Source: Candidatus Kuenenbacteria bacterium CG_4_8_14_3_um_filter_39_15
GTDB taxonomy: Bacteria; Patescibacteriota; Patescibacteriia; UBA2196; GWA2-42-15
Direction: 5' to 3'
Assembly (NCBI GenBank): GCA_002782365.1
Contig: PFHP01000050.1
Coordinates: 1 to 9,086 of the forward strand
Length of the DNA stretch: 9,086 bases
In this document: piece after piece, positions 1-6,517 of the stretch
Position numbering within the stretch: position 1 is the first letter of the stretch
Layout of the letters: each line of letters opens with the position of its first letter
The notes under the pieces: model-generated
Told to the model about the DNA's origin: nothing
Databases searched by the model: none
What the model saw: only the letters and a program-made list of their open reading frames with translations
Made by a program: the position numbers and the translations under genes

Positions 1-333
1 AGAGCCGCCTTTGGCGACGATGAGAGATTTGTTAAGTTTTGGGGAGGATATTTAGAGAAGAATACCCCTCTGTCCCCGATTTACATCGGGGACACCTCCC
101 CTAAATTAGGGGAGGAGGATGTGGTTGCGCGTTTTGAAAATGATCCAGCCGGGGCGAAGTTTTTGGCCATGTTCTTTAAATATATTTTAGAGCAGCGGCT
201 GAAGCTGTCAGCAGAACAGGCGGTAATGATGGGTGTGATAGTGAGTAATCTGGCAAGGAGAGCCGGTGAGCTGGAATACCAGGAGATGGCGTATGGTGAT
301 ATGGAGACTCAAAAATTCCGGTGGAATTTTTGA
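1..333 (+). CDS. 3' end of an unrecognised protein (partial, 110 codons visible)
   Basis: The frame is open from the first base to the TGA at 331–333, so this is the C-terminal part of a gene starting upstream of the window. The visible 110 residues are soluble in character, with no membrane segment. The last ~65 residues look like a compact helical domain (motifs KFLAMFFKYILEQRLKLSAE and VSNLARRAGELEYQE). I do not recognise the family. Residues about 21–40 (NTPLSPIYIGDTSPKLGEED) are unlike the rest: rich in Pro, Gly and Thr, and encoded by two adjacent perfect hairpins (71–115), as expected if a palindromic repeat had entered the gene without breaking the frame. A GTG at 121 preceded by AGGAGG looks like a start, but the reading frame continues well upstream of it with protein-like composition, so I treat it as internal. 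Its link to the secretion cluster is unknown. Confidence 0.6.
   Translation, partial: RAAFGDDERFVKFWGGYLEKNTPLSPIYIGDTSPKLGEEDVVARFENDPAGAKFLAMFFKYILEQRLKLSAEQAVMMGVIVSNLARRAGELEYQEMAYGDMETQKFRWNF
66..115. repeat. Double-hairpin palindromic element inside a reading frame
   Basis: Two perfect 10-bp inverted repeats lie side by side. The first is TGTCCCCGAT (71–80), loop TTAC, ATCGGGGACA (85–94). The second is CCTCCCCTAA (95–104), one base, TTAGGGGAGG (106–115). The sequence is much more GC-rich and symmetric than the flanks. Its layout resembles dispersed palindromic repeats seen in many bacterial genomes, and its in-frame position recalls the Rickettsia palindromic elements, which insert into genes and are translated. 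That it is mobile or dispersed is inference, because only one copy is visible here. Confidence 0.6.
311..331 (+). terminator. Weak hairpin over the stop codon, possible terminator
   Basis: AAAAATTCC (311–319) and GGAATTTTT (323–331) form a perfect 9-bp AT-rich stem around a 3-base loop, with the right arm running into the TGA stop. The five Ts lie in the stem and are not followed by a longer T tract, so termination would be weak at best. It may simply be chance complementarity at the gene end. Confidence 0.25.
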
Positions 334-362
334 GGAGTTTAAGTGGAATTGCTAGATAATTT

Positions 363-412
363 CCAAGATACAAGATACAAGAAACAAATAAATTTCAATT
401 TTCAAAAACCAA
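363..412. repeat. Low-complexity A/C-rich spacer with 7-bp tandem units
   Basis: Three consecutive 7-mers (GATACAA, GATACAA, GAAACAA; 367–387) are followed by more A/C-rich sequence. The tract lies in the gap between the partial gene and the BRO-N gene. It has no coding potential and no clear hairpin. It looks like a decayed dispersed intergenic repeat, but only one copy is in this window. Confidence 0.4.
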
Positions 413-443
413 ATTTCTATAGATTATTTAAAGTTTGTAATTC

Positions 444-1289
444 ATGGGGTCTAAAAAATTATTAACCACAACTAAATTAGCCGTATTCAGGGGCAAAAAA
501 GTGAGGAGGACTATTCAAAATAATGAATGGTGGTTTTCGGTTATTGATATAATAGAGGCATTGACAGATAGTATAGATCCAAATGATTATTGGTATCGGC
601 TTAAAAAAAGAGAGGCAGAGACAAGTGGAGTTCAGTTATCGACATTTTGTCGACAACTGAAATTAGAATCATCGGATGGCAAGAAATATTTGACTGATTG
701 TGCTAATACAGAAGATATTTTTAGAATCATTCAGTCTATTCCATCACCCAAAGCAGAACCATTTAAGCGCTGGCTTGCCAGAGTCGGCTATGAGCGTATA
801 AAAGAAATTGAAGATCCAGAGTTAGCCACCAAGAGAACTAGGGCACTATACAAAGCCAAGGGCTATTCTGATTCATGGATAGCCAAGAGGATGCGGGGGA
901 TTGAAGTTAGGGAGACATTAACAGATGAATGGGATAAAAGAGGCATAAAAGAGCAAAGAGAATACGAAATTTTGACGGCTGAAATTTCTAAAGCTACTTT
1001 TGATATGACGCCAAGTCAGTATAAAAAGTTTAAGAATTTGAAGAGAGAAAATTTGAGGGATCACCTGGATGATTTGGAATTAATTTTTACTATGTTAGGA
1101 GAAGCGTCAACTACTGAAATTGCCAGAGTTAAAGATACCAGAGGTTTTCCGGAAAATAAAAGCGCTGCTCAAAAAGGCGGTAAAATAGCTGGTGATGCCA
1201 GAAGAAAATTGGAAAAAGAAACTGGTAAGAGGGTGTCTAATAAAAGGAATTATTTAAAGACACCACCGAGCAGAAAGCTGATGATGTGA
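444..1289 (+). CDS. BRO-N domain / DinD-like (prophage antirepressor family) protein
   Basis: This 281-residue soluble protein has the look of the BRO-N family. Residues ~12–120 contain the typical layout: LAVFRGKKVRRTI, then NEWWFSVIDIIEALTDS, then a conserved stretch ending PFKRWLARVGYERIKE. The C-terminal half resembles the DinD group (DNA-damage-inducible protein D), with a basic end AAQKGGKIAGDARRKLEKE. BRO-N domains bind DNA in phages and viruses; E. coli DinD is LexA-regulated and modulates RecA. The function here is inferred from the family only. The length is close to that of DinD (about 274 residues). The ATG at 444 is used because the BRO-N domain starts soon after; no Shine-Dalgarno precedes it. 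Its higher share of AT-rich and AGA/AGG codons than in the genes downstream hints at separate ancestry. It is separated from the secretion block by a promoter and lacks the spacer repeat, so I do not consider it part of that operon. Confidence 0.75.
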   Translation: MGSKKLLTTTKLAVFRGKKVRRTIQNNEWWFSVIDIIEALTDSIDPNDYWYRLKKREAETSGVQLSTFCRQLKLESSDGKKYLTDCANTEDIFRIIQSIPSPKAEPFKRWLARVGYERIKEIEDPELATKRTRALYKAKGYSDSWIAKRMRGIEVRETLTDEWDKRGIKEQREYEILTAEISKATFDMTPSQYKKFKNLKRENLRDHLDDLELIFTMLGEASTTEIARVKDTRGFPENKSAAQKGGKIAGDARRKLEKETGKRVSNKRNYLKTPPSRKLMM

Positions 1290-1330
1290 ATTGTTTTAGT
1301 TAAGAATTAATTTATTAATTTTAGAGTGAG

Positions 1331-1359
1331 TTTATTATTTTGCGGTAATTTGTTATAAT
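1331..1359 (+). promoter_or_regulatory. Extended -10 promoter before the secretion block
   Basis: A perfect TATAAT (1354–1359) is preceded by TG at 1351–1352, giving the extended -10 form TGnTATAAT. A weak -35 (TTTATT, 1331–1336) lies 17 bases upstream. The predicted start of transcription is near 1366, leaving only about 13 bases before the ATG at 1379 and no Shine-Dalgarno. The better-looking TTGCGG at 1340–1345 is too close (8 bases) to serve as the -35. This is the only strong promoter-like sequence I see before the co-directional block. Confidence 0.55.
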
Positions 1360-1378
1360 ACATTAAAGATTATTTTTC

Positions 1379-2422
1379 ATGCCGGGCAATGTTTTACAAG
1401 ACGAAATAGTAGTCAAAACCAAGGAGGGTGTTTTTAAATTATTAAAAAACGGGCGGCTGGTTGATCTGCCGAGCGAGGCATTAATGGCGCCGGCGGATGA
1501 TTTAACAACGCAGGAGATGGCAGAAGAAGTTGCCAAGATGAGCGAGGCGCTGAAAGAGAAACCAGCGGCAAATTTTTATTTTGATGTTAATGACGAGCAT
1601 GAGGCAAGGCGCTTAACCAGTAAAAATGAAGAGGACAAAAACAGGGCGATCAAACAGCATATTAAAAAGATCGTGGATGAAATTTTGAAACAGCTAAATT
1701 TGGCAGGCGGGGCGATGCTGATGACCCAGCTACAAAATATTATTATCTCCAGGCTAAAAGACGTCAGGAGTTTGGCTGAAACAAGGGAGACCCTTTTAAG
1801 ACAAGGTTTGGCTACAGATGAGGCGAGTGAACTTATAAATTTAATAGAACAAAAAAGGGCTCAAGTGGAAGAGCTGATAAAAACTGGTAAAATACCAATA
1901 GTAGCCGAAGCGTCAAAAGATGAAAGCATTGAACCGTCTAAACAGGTTTCTTTAGTGGTTGATACTAGGGCAGAAGAAGTAAAAAAGGACAGGCTAAAAG
2001 AAAAAAAGATGGCAGTGGAAAAAAAGTTGGATATGCAGGGAGTAAAATATGACCAGGGGCATCAGGCAGTGGCCGGTGAAGAAATTGCCCATCATATCAC
2101 GGTCGGTCCGGTAGATGAGATTAGACAGCTTTCGCTTAAGGAGTTTAGAAGATTGGGCGCTAATCCCAGAGAAGCGGCAGAAAGGCTGTTAGAAAAGATT
2201 GGGCTTTTAGAAGATGAGTCATTGATAAAAAAAGCAGCAGGCATAAAAGCTTGGCATGAATCAGAGGTTTATCAGGCGTATCTTTCAATCGGGGCGGTTA
2301 GTATGAGCCAAAAAAAGCCGGTGGAACAGGTGATTCGCGAATTTAGAGCGGCCGACAAGCCGTATTTAGCGCCAGAAGAGTTTAATGTCGTGGCGGATTT
2401 GAATAGGAAATTGTTATATTAA
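1379..2422 (+). CDS. Unrecognised helical protein at the head of the T4SS-like block
   Basis: I do not recognise this 347-residue protein. It has no signal peptide or membrane segment, is rich in Lys, Glu and Ala, and should be mostly alpha-helical and cytoplasmic. The N-terminus (DEIVVKTKEGVFKLLKNGR) could be a small beta-hairpin. Residues ~80–165 form a long charged helical region (KNRAIKQHIKKIVDEILKQL, SRLKDVRSLAETRETLLRQG). A Lys/Glu-rich linker lies around 195–220. The C-terminal third (~240–347) looks like a second compact helical domain, with LKEFRRLGANPREAAERLLE and an end at LNRKLLY. It is the first gene after the promoter at 1331–1359 and is joined to prgI by the shared spacer repeat, so it probably belongs to the same transcript and acts with the secretion machine. 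A cytoplasmic adaptor or chaperone is possible, but nothing in the sequence proves it. Confidence 0.75.
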   Translation: MPGNVLQDEIVVKTKEGVFKLLKNGRLVDLPSEALMAPADDLTTQEMAEEVAKMSEALKEKPAANFYFDVNDEHEARRLTSKNEEDKNRAIKQHIKKIVDEILKQLNLAGGAMLMTQLQNIIISRLKDVRSLAETRETLLRQGLATDEASELINLIEQKRAQVEELIKTGKIPIVAEASKDESIEPSKQVSLVVDTRAEEVKKDRLKEKKMAVEKKLDMQGVKYDQGHQAVAGEEIAHHITVGPVDEIRQLSLKEFRRLGANPREAAERLLEKIGLLEDESLIKKAAGIKAWHESEVYQAYLSIGAVSMSQKKPVEQVIREFRAADKPYLAPEEFNVVADLNRKLLY

Positions 2423-2578
2423 TTTTAAATTTTAAATTCTAAATTTTAAAACAATTTTAAATGCTTTAATTTTTAATTTTAAAACATCAGTAAATTAATC
2501 GGTTTTAAAATTAAGACATTTAAAATTAGATATTATTTTAAAATTTAAAATTTGTTATTTAAAATTTTTTAAGATTTT
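2423..2578. repeat. AT-rich foldback spacer repeat, copy A
   Basis: This fills the whole gap from the TAA of the previous gene to the ATG of prgI. The left inner arm (2453–2485, with a 7-base internal duplication) pairs with the right arm (2502–2527) around the loop ATCAGTAAATTAATCG (2486–2501). Outer TTTTAAATTTTAAA-type tracts (about 2423–2440 and 2535–2553) extend the symmetry. The last 40 bases (2539–2578) are identical to those before the ATGs at 4006 and 6662. No Shine-Dalgarno is present. Confidence 0.85.
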
Positions 2579-3004
2579 ATGGATCATTTTGTAGCGCCAC
2601 AATTTATTGATGTGGAAGACAGGATTATCGGGCCGATAACCACGCGCCAATTTATTATTATGGTTATCGGCGGCGTAGTGATTTTTGCTGCTTATAAGAT
2701 TCTTGATACCGCTGGATTTATACTGCTGGCTTTAATCACTGCCTTGGCGGTTATTGTTTTTGGTTTTGTGAAAATTAATGGCAGGAGATTCCATGAATTT
2801 GTGGGCAGTATAGTGGAAGCGATAAAGAGGCCAAAAGTTAGAGTCTGGTATAAATATGTGCCAATCAGCGAAGTTATGGCAGACGGCAGAAATAAGCCGC
2901 TTGATACAATTAAAACTGATTTTGTGCCAAGGCAGTCAATCCAACCAAAAAAATTGAGAGATTTGGCATTAATTGTGGATACTGGCGGAAGATATCAGGG
3001 ATAA
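2579..3004 (+). CDS. prgI: PrgI family (VirB3-like) inner-membrane T4SS protein
   Basis: This 141-residue protein matches the PrgI family, the VirB3-like membrane component of type IV secretion systems in Gram-positive conjugative elements and in Patescibacteria. The N-terminal motif APQFIDVEDRIIGPITTRQF (6–25) is characteristic. Two membrane helices follow directly (about 25–42 and 46–64), then a basic cytoplasmic stretch (KINGRRFHEFVGSIVEAIKR) and a C-terminal tail to residue 141. VirB3-type proteins associate with the VirB4 ATPase at the inner membrane, and the VirB4 genes here lie just downstream, in the usual prgI–virB4 order. The ATG at 2579 is supported by the family's N-terminus. It is preceded by spacer repeat copy A, so the leader has no Shine-Dalgarno. 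Confidence 0.85.
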   Translation: MDHFVAPQFIDVEDRIIGPITTRQFIIMVIGGVVIFAAYKILDTAGFILLALITALAVIVFGFVKINGRRFHEFVGSIVEAIKRPKVRVWYKYVPISEVMADGRNKPLDTIKTDFVPRQSIQPKKLRDLALIVDTGGRYQG

Positions 3005-3169
3005 CAATTTTAAATTTTAAAATCCAAATTTTAAAACAATTTTAAATGCTTTAATTTTAAAACATCAGTAAATTAATCGGTTTTAAAATTAAGACATTAA
3101 AAATTAGATATTATTTTAAAATTTAAAATTTAGGCTTATTTTAAAATTTAGAATTTAAAATTGTTATTT
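3005..3169. repeat. AT-rich foldback spacer repeat, copy B
   Basis: This is the cleanest inverted repeat of the family. The left arm at 3038–3063 and right arm at 3080–3105 are 26 bases each and match at 23 positions. They flank a 16-base loop (3064–3079) identical to that of copy A. The outer arms are also present. The 3' end differs from A, C and E: after the shared TTTAAAATTT it carries an extra AT-rich segment (about 3131–3160) and reaches the ATG at 3170 through TTGTTATTT. Confidence 0.85.
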
Positions 3170-3844
3170 ATGCCGGCAAATAAAAAGCAAAAAACAAAAG
3201 TTGCCACCCAGCAGTATATTGATATTGCTGAAATTCATGATAATACGGTGATTCTTAAAGACAATACTTTAGTGGCTGTGCTTTTGGTGTCGTCAATAAA
3301 TTTTGCTTTGAAATCAGAAGAAGAGCAGAATGCCATTATCCAAGGTTATATTTCTTTTATTAATTCATTGGGTTTTACCATTCAAATAGTAATTCAATCA
3401 AGAAGGCTGAATATTGACAATTATTTAGAGCAGTTAAAAATAAAAGAGCGCGAGCAAACTAATGAACTCTTAAAGATCCAGATTAAGGAATACGGCGATT
3501 ACGTGGGGGAACTGGTGAAGTTGGGGGATATTATGTCAAAAAGGTTTTATGTGGTTATCCCTTATAACCCGCAGGAAGGCACAAAACAGCAGGGGCTTTT
3601 TGGGCGCATGTTTAATTCTTTTAAAGTGGTTAAACTGGTGAGCATCAAGAAGGAAAAATTTGCCAAATACAGGGCAGAACTTGAGAGGCGGCTGAATGCC
3701 GTGCAAAGCGGGCTGTCTTCCATGACGGTGAACAGCCAGCAGCTTGATACGCAAAGTTTAATTGAGCTTTATTACAATAGCTACAATCCGGAAGTAGCCG
3801 AGAGACAAAAAATGGAAGAAGTGGGGAAATTGAGAGTGGAGTAA
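3170..3844 (+). CDS. VirB4 N-terminal-like (TraC-like) T4SS protein without an ATPase domain
   Basis: This 224-residue soluble protein resembles the N-terminal, ferredoxin-like part of VirB4/TraC proteins that often follows PrgI in Patescibacteria. Visible signatures are YIDIAEIHDNTVILKDNTLV (16–35), SSINFALKSEEEQ (41–53) and MSKRFYVVIPYNP (122–134), followed by a helical C-terminus ending with a tyrosine-rich LIELYYNSYNPEVAERQ. There is no Walker A or B motif, so it cannot be an ATPase alone. It is not the severed front half of the next gene, since that protein has its own complete N-terminal domain. A structural or regulatory partner of VirB4 is the likeliest role. A longer reading starts at TTG 3161, but the ATG at 3170 fits the junction pattern of the other spacers better. 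Confidence 0.7.
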   Translation: MPANKKQKTKVATQQYIDIAEIHDNTVILKDNTLVAVLLVSSINFALKSEEEQNAIIQGYISFINSLGFTIQIVIQSRRLNIDNYLEQLKIKEREQTNELLKIQIKEYGDYVGELVKLGDIMSKRFYVVIPYNPQEGTKQQGLFGRMFNSFKVVKLVSIKKEKFAKYRAELERRLNAVQSGLSSMTVNSQQLDTQSLIELYYNSYNPEVAERQKMEEVGKLRVE

Positions 3845-4005
3845 AATAATTTTAAATTTTAAATTATAAATTTTAACACAATTTTAAATGATTTAATTTT
3901 TAATTTTAAAACATCCGTAAATTAGTCTGTTTTAAAATTAAGACATTTAAAATTAGATATTATTTTAAAATTTAAAATTTGTTATTTAAAATTTTTTAAG
4001 ATTTT
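3845..4005. repeat. AT-rich foldback spacer repeat, copy C
   Basis: Very close to copy A, including the 7-base duplication in the left arm (3880–3912). The right arm is 3929–3954. The loop has changed to ATCCGTAAATTAGTCT (3913–3928) while the arms stayed intact. The final 40 bases (3966–4005) are identical to those of A and E and end at the ATG of virB4. Confidence 0.85.
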
Positions 4006-5892
4006 ATGTTTAATCCAGCGGAAATACAAAAAAAGATGGATAGAGAAACTCAAGCAAAAACAGCGGAGGGCGATTTTGGCAGTGAGCAGGCCAAGAGTGA
4101 ACTGGAAAAAGAGGCTTTGGAAGCAGAAAGGATTTATCGCCAGGGGATAACTAATTTGCGCGATCTCATCGCGCCGTCAGCGATGAGGGTTGATTCAAAC
4201 TGTCTGGAATTGAACGACAAGTTTGTCGCCACTCTTTTTGTGACAACCTATCCAAGATATATTTCTGTCGGCTGGTTTGAGCCGGTGATTGATGCAAGCC
4301 TGACCATGGATATTGCCATGTATTTTTATCCTATTCCTTCAGGCATAGTTCTCAAGCAATTAAAAAAGAAAATCGGCAATATTGGGGCGCAGCTGATGTC
4401 AGACAAAGAAAAAGGGGCGCCCCGAGACCCTTTGCAGGAAACTGCTTTTCAGGATATTGAAAAGCTGCGCGATGATCTCACCCAAGGCATTGAACACTTT
4501 TTCCAGTTCGGCCTCTATATCACAGTTTATTCCAATACGAGAAAAGAACTGGAAGAGGCGATGGAGAATTTGGAGACAATCATTGGTTCCAAGCTGATCT
4601 ATACGCGACGTTCAATTTGGCAGAGCGAACAGGGCTTTAATTCAACCTTGCCCTTGGCCCGCGATGACATCAAAGTTTATGCTAATTTAAATACCTCGCC
4701 AATTGCTTCTACTTTTCCTTTTGTTTCTTCGGAATTATCAAGCGATGAAGGAGTTCTGTATGGCATTAACCGCCACAACAACAGCTTAATTCTGTTTGAC
4801 AGATTTTCGCTGCAAAATGCGAATACCGTAGTTTTTGCCACCTCTGGCGCTGGTAAAAGCTATGCCATTAAGCTTGAGGTGCTCCGTTCAATGATGATGG
4901 GCACGGATGTGATTATTATTGACCCGGAAAGAGAATACCAGTATTTGTCAGAAGCAGTCGGCGGAACTTACATTAATATCTCGCTTAATTCAGAAAGCAG
5001 AATTAATCCTTTTGATTTGCCGAGAAAGACTGATGACGAGAACAGAACAGGAGATATTATCCGCTCGGCAGTGATTACGCTTAAGGGATTAGTCAGACTG
5101 ATGATTGGCGAGGTCAGCCATGAGGAAGACTCGCTTTTAGATAAAGCCTTACTGCAAACTTATGCTAAAAACGACATTACGCCGGAAGCAGATTTGTCGC
5201 AAATTACTCCGCCAACCATTTCTGATCTGCAGGAAGTTTTAAATGGCATGGAAGGCGGCGATGAGCTGGTTCAAAAGCTTGAAAAATATACCAGCGGCAC
5301 ATTTGCCGGGTTGCTTGACAACGGGACTAACATTAATATAGACAACCAACTGGTTGTTTTCTCGGTGCGCGATTTGGAGGATGAACTGCGGCCGATTGCC
5401 ATTTACACCATAGTGAATTTTATTTGGAATATTGTCAGAAGCGAGATGAAAAAAAGGATTTTGGTGGTTGATGAGGGCTGGTGGCTGATGCAATATGAAG
5501 ATAGCGCTAAATTTATTTATGCTTTGGCTAAAAGATGCAGAAAATATTATCTGGGTCTGACAACTATTACCCAAGATGTCAATGATTTTCTAGGTTCGCC
5601 CTATGGTAAGGCGATTGTGACCAATTCGGCTATGCAGCTGCTGCTGAGGCAGTCAACAGCGGCGATTGACGTGGTGGCCCAAACTTTTATGCTGACTCAA
5701 GGTGAAAGGTATTTGCTTTTGGAAGCCGGGGTAGGGGAAGGCATATTTTTTGCCGGCTCAAAGCATGTGGCGATTAAAGTTGTGGCATCATATACTGAAG
5801 ACCAGATTATTACCACTGACCCAAGACAGCTGCTAGAAATACAAGAGGCTAAGGAGGAATTTAACAGAGAGCGGGAAGGAAAACAATTATAA
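4006..5892 (+). CDS. virB4: VirB4/TraC-family T4SS ATPase
   Basis: This 628-residue protein is the motor ATPase of a type IV secretion system, acting on the cytoplasmic face of the inner membrane. Residues ~1–45 are a charged helix. About 50–260 form the VirB4 N-terminal domain (LRDLIAPSAMRVDSNCLELN, and FPFVSSELSSDEGVLYGINR just before the motor). The P-loop domain starts near 265. Walker A is ATSGAGKS (278–285, K284), with Ala in place of the first Gly. The VirB4-typical IIIDPEREY follows, then INPFDLP. Walker B is ILVVDEGWW, with D489 and E490 as the metal and catalytic residues. A TTITQDVNDFL motif and a C-terminal arm near RQSTAAIDVVAQTFMLTQGE follow. Length is typical for the family, and all key motifs are intact. 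It lies directly behind PrgI and the VirB4-N-like protein. VirB4 proteins drive pilus biogenesis and substrate transfer; the substrate here is unknown. Confidence 0.93.
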   Translation: MFNPAEIQKKMDRETQAKTAEGDFGSEQAKSELEKEALEAERIYRQGITNLRDLIAPSAMRVDSNCLELNDKFVATLFVTTYPRYISVGWFEPVIDASLTMDIAMYFYPIPSGIVLKQLKKKIGNIGAQLMSDKEKGAPRDPLQETAFQDIEKLRDDLTQGIEHFFQFGLYITVYSNTRKELEEAMENLETIIGSKLIYTRRSIWQSEQGFNSTLPLARDDIKVYANLNTSPIASTFPFVSSELSSDEGVLYGINRHNNSLILFDRFSLQNANTVVFATSGAGKSYAIKLEVLRSMMMGTDVIIIDPEREYQYLSEAVGGTYINISLNSESRINPFDLPRKTDDENRTGDIIRSAVITLKGLVRLMIGEVSHEEDSLLDKALLQTYAKNDITPEADLSQITPPTISDLQEVLNGMEGGDELVQKLEKYTSGTFAGLLDNGTNINIDNQLVVFSVRDLEDELRPIAIYTIVNFIWNIVRSEMKKRILVVDEGWWLMQYEDSAKFIYALAKRCRKYYLGLTTITQDVNDFLGSPYGKAIVTNSAMQLLLRQSTAAIDVVAQTFMLTQGERYLLLEAGVGEGIFFAGSKHVAIKVVASYTEDQIITTDPRQLLEIQEAKEEFNREREGKQL

Positions 5893-5944
5893 ATTTTAAA
5901 TTTTAAATTTTAAAACAATTTCAAATTATTTAATTTTTTAATTT
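5893..5944. repeat. AT-rich spacer repeat, copy D (left part only)
   Basis: Only the 5' portion of the family is present: TTTTAAATTTTAAA tracts, then AAAACAATTT and a variant of the left inner arm. The loop, right arm and common 40-base leader are missing. The start codon at 5945 follows TTTTTTAATTT directly. This looks like a truncated copy. Confidence 0.65.
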
Positions 5945-6517
5945 ATGCTAAATAAAAAAATATTAATAATAGTGGTAGGAGTTGTAGCGGTGATAGTGAT
6001 AATTTTTATTAGCTGGATGATTTTTAGTCAGGATGAAGCGGTAGAAGTGGTGCCAGAAACTGAAGTGCCGGTAACGGGGCAGCTGCCGGGCGAGACAGAA
6101 ACTGGTTTGCCTGAAGCAGGCACAAAGAAAAGCGCACTGACGGCTGAAGAGCAGGATAAGGCGGCTATTATTAATACAGTTAAGTTTTTTGTGGGTATGC
6201 TTGGCACATATTCGCCAGATGCAAAGTTCCAAAATATTACTGATTTGAAATCAATGATGACGAACAAAATGATGGACTGGGCAGATGAGTTTGTCAGAAA
6301 TAATTTGCCCAATATTGAAAATCAGAGTGAGAGCGTGACAACCACTGTTTTTAAAACAGAGATTTCAAGTTACAGTAGCCAGAGCGCCAAAGTAACGGCC
6401 AACACTCGGCGAGATAAGATAAATCAGGAGGGGCAGAAGCTGATTAGCCAAGAAGCTGAAGTTGAATTAATAAAAATTGGCGAGAAGTGGTTGGTGGATA
6501 AAGTGGCGTGGAAGTGA
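5945..6517 (+). CDS. Single-pass membrane protein with VirB8-like topology
   Basis: This 190-residue protein has a short basic N-terminus (MLNKK), one strong membrane helix (about 5–27), an acidic Pro/Glu/Thr-rich linker (29–60), and an extracytoplasmic domain (about 62–190). The domain begins with helices (DKAAIINTVKFFVGMLGTYS) and ends in alternating beta strands (VTTTVFKTEISSYSSQSAKV, EVELIKIGEKWLVDKVAWK). This helix-then-sheet pattern suggests an NTF2-like fold. VirB8 proteins share that arrangement: short cytoplasmic tail, one helix and an NTF2-like periplasmic domain. With VirB4 just upstream, a VirB8-like scaffold role is a reasonable inference, but there is no diagnostic motif. An unrelated anchored protein is the alternative. 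The stop is TGA. Confidence 0.65.
   Translation: MLNKKILIIVVGVVAVIVIIFISWMIFSQDEAVEVVPETEVPVTGQLPGETETGLPEAGTKKSALTAEEQDKAAIINTVKFFVGMLGTYSPDAKFQNITDLKSMMTNKMMDWADEFVRNNLPNIENQSESVTTTVFKTEISSYSSQSAKVTANTRRDKINQEGQKLISQEAEVELIKIGEKWLVDKVAWK

Noticed and set aside
112..333. GTG start at 121 with an upstream AGGAGG
   Set aside because: The same frame is open and protein-like back to base 1, and the AGGAGG belongs to the right arm of the palindrome at 95–115, so it is most likely not a ribosome binding site.
1306..1321. AATTAATTTATTAATT as a terminator after the BRO-N gene
   Set aside because: It is a short, entirely A/T palindrome with a 2-base centre and no GC core, so it would not form a stable terminator hairpin.
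3161..3844. TTG start at 3161 for the VirB4-N-like protein
   Set aside because: It would add three residues from inside the AT-rich spacer; the ATG at 3170 sits at the spacer end, as in the other genes of the block.
2423..4005. Spacer repeats as a CRISPR array
   Set aside because: The repeat units are ~150 bp, internally palindromic and separated by genes, with no short unique spacers.
5239..5574. Minus-strand reading frames within virB4, the VirB8-like gene and others
   Set aside because: They lie wholly inside well-supported plus-strand genes, and their translations have low-complexity, non-protein-like composition.
3170..5892. The two VirB4-related genes as one gene split by a frameshift or insertion
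   Set aside because: The second protein has its own complete N-terminal domain and the total would exceed normal VirB4 length. The spacer between them is the same kind found between unrelated genes.
6515..6517. TGA read as glycine (Gracilibacteria/SR1 code)
   Set aside because: Genes ending at 333, 1289 and 6517 stop at TGA after sensible C-termini, read-through of the last one would enter repeat sequence, and conserved proteins such as VirB4 and L20 contain no in-frame TGA.
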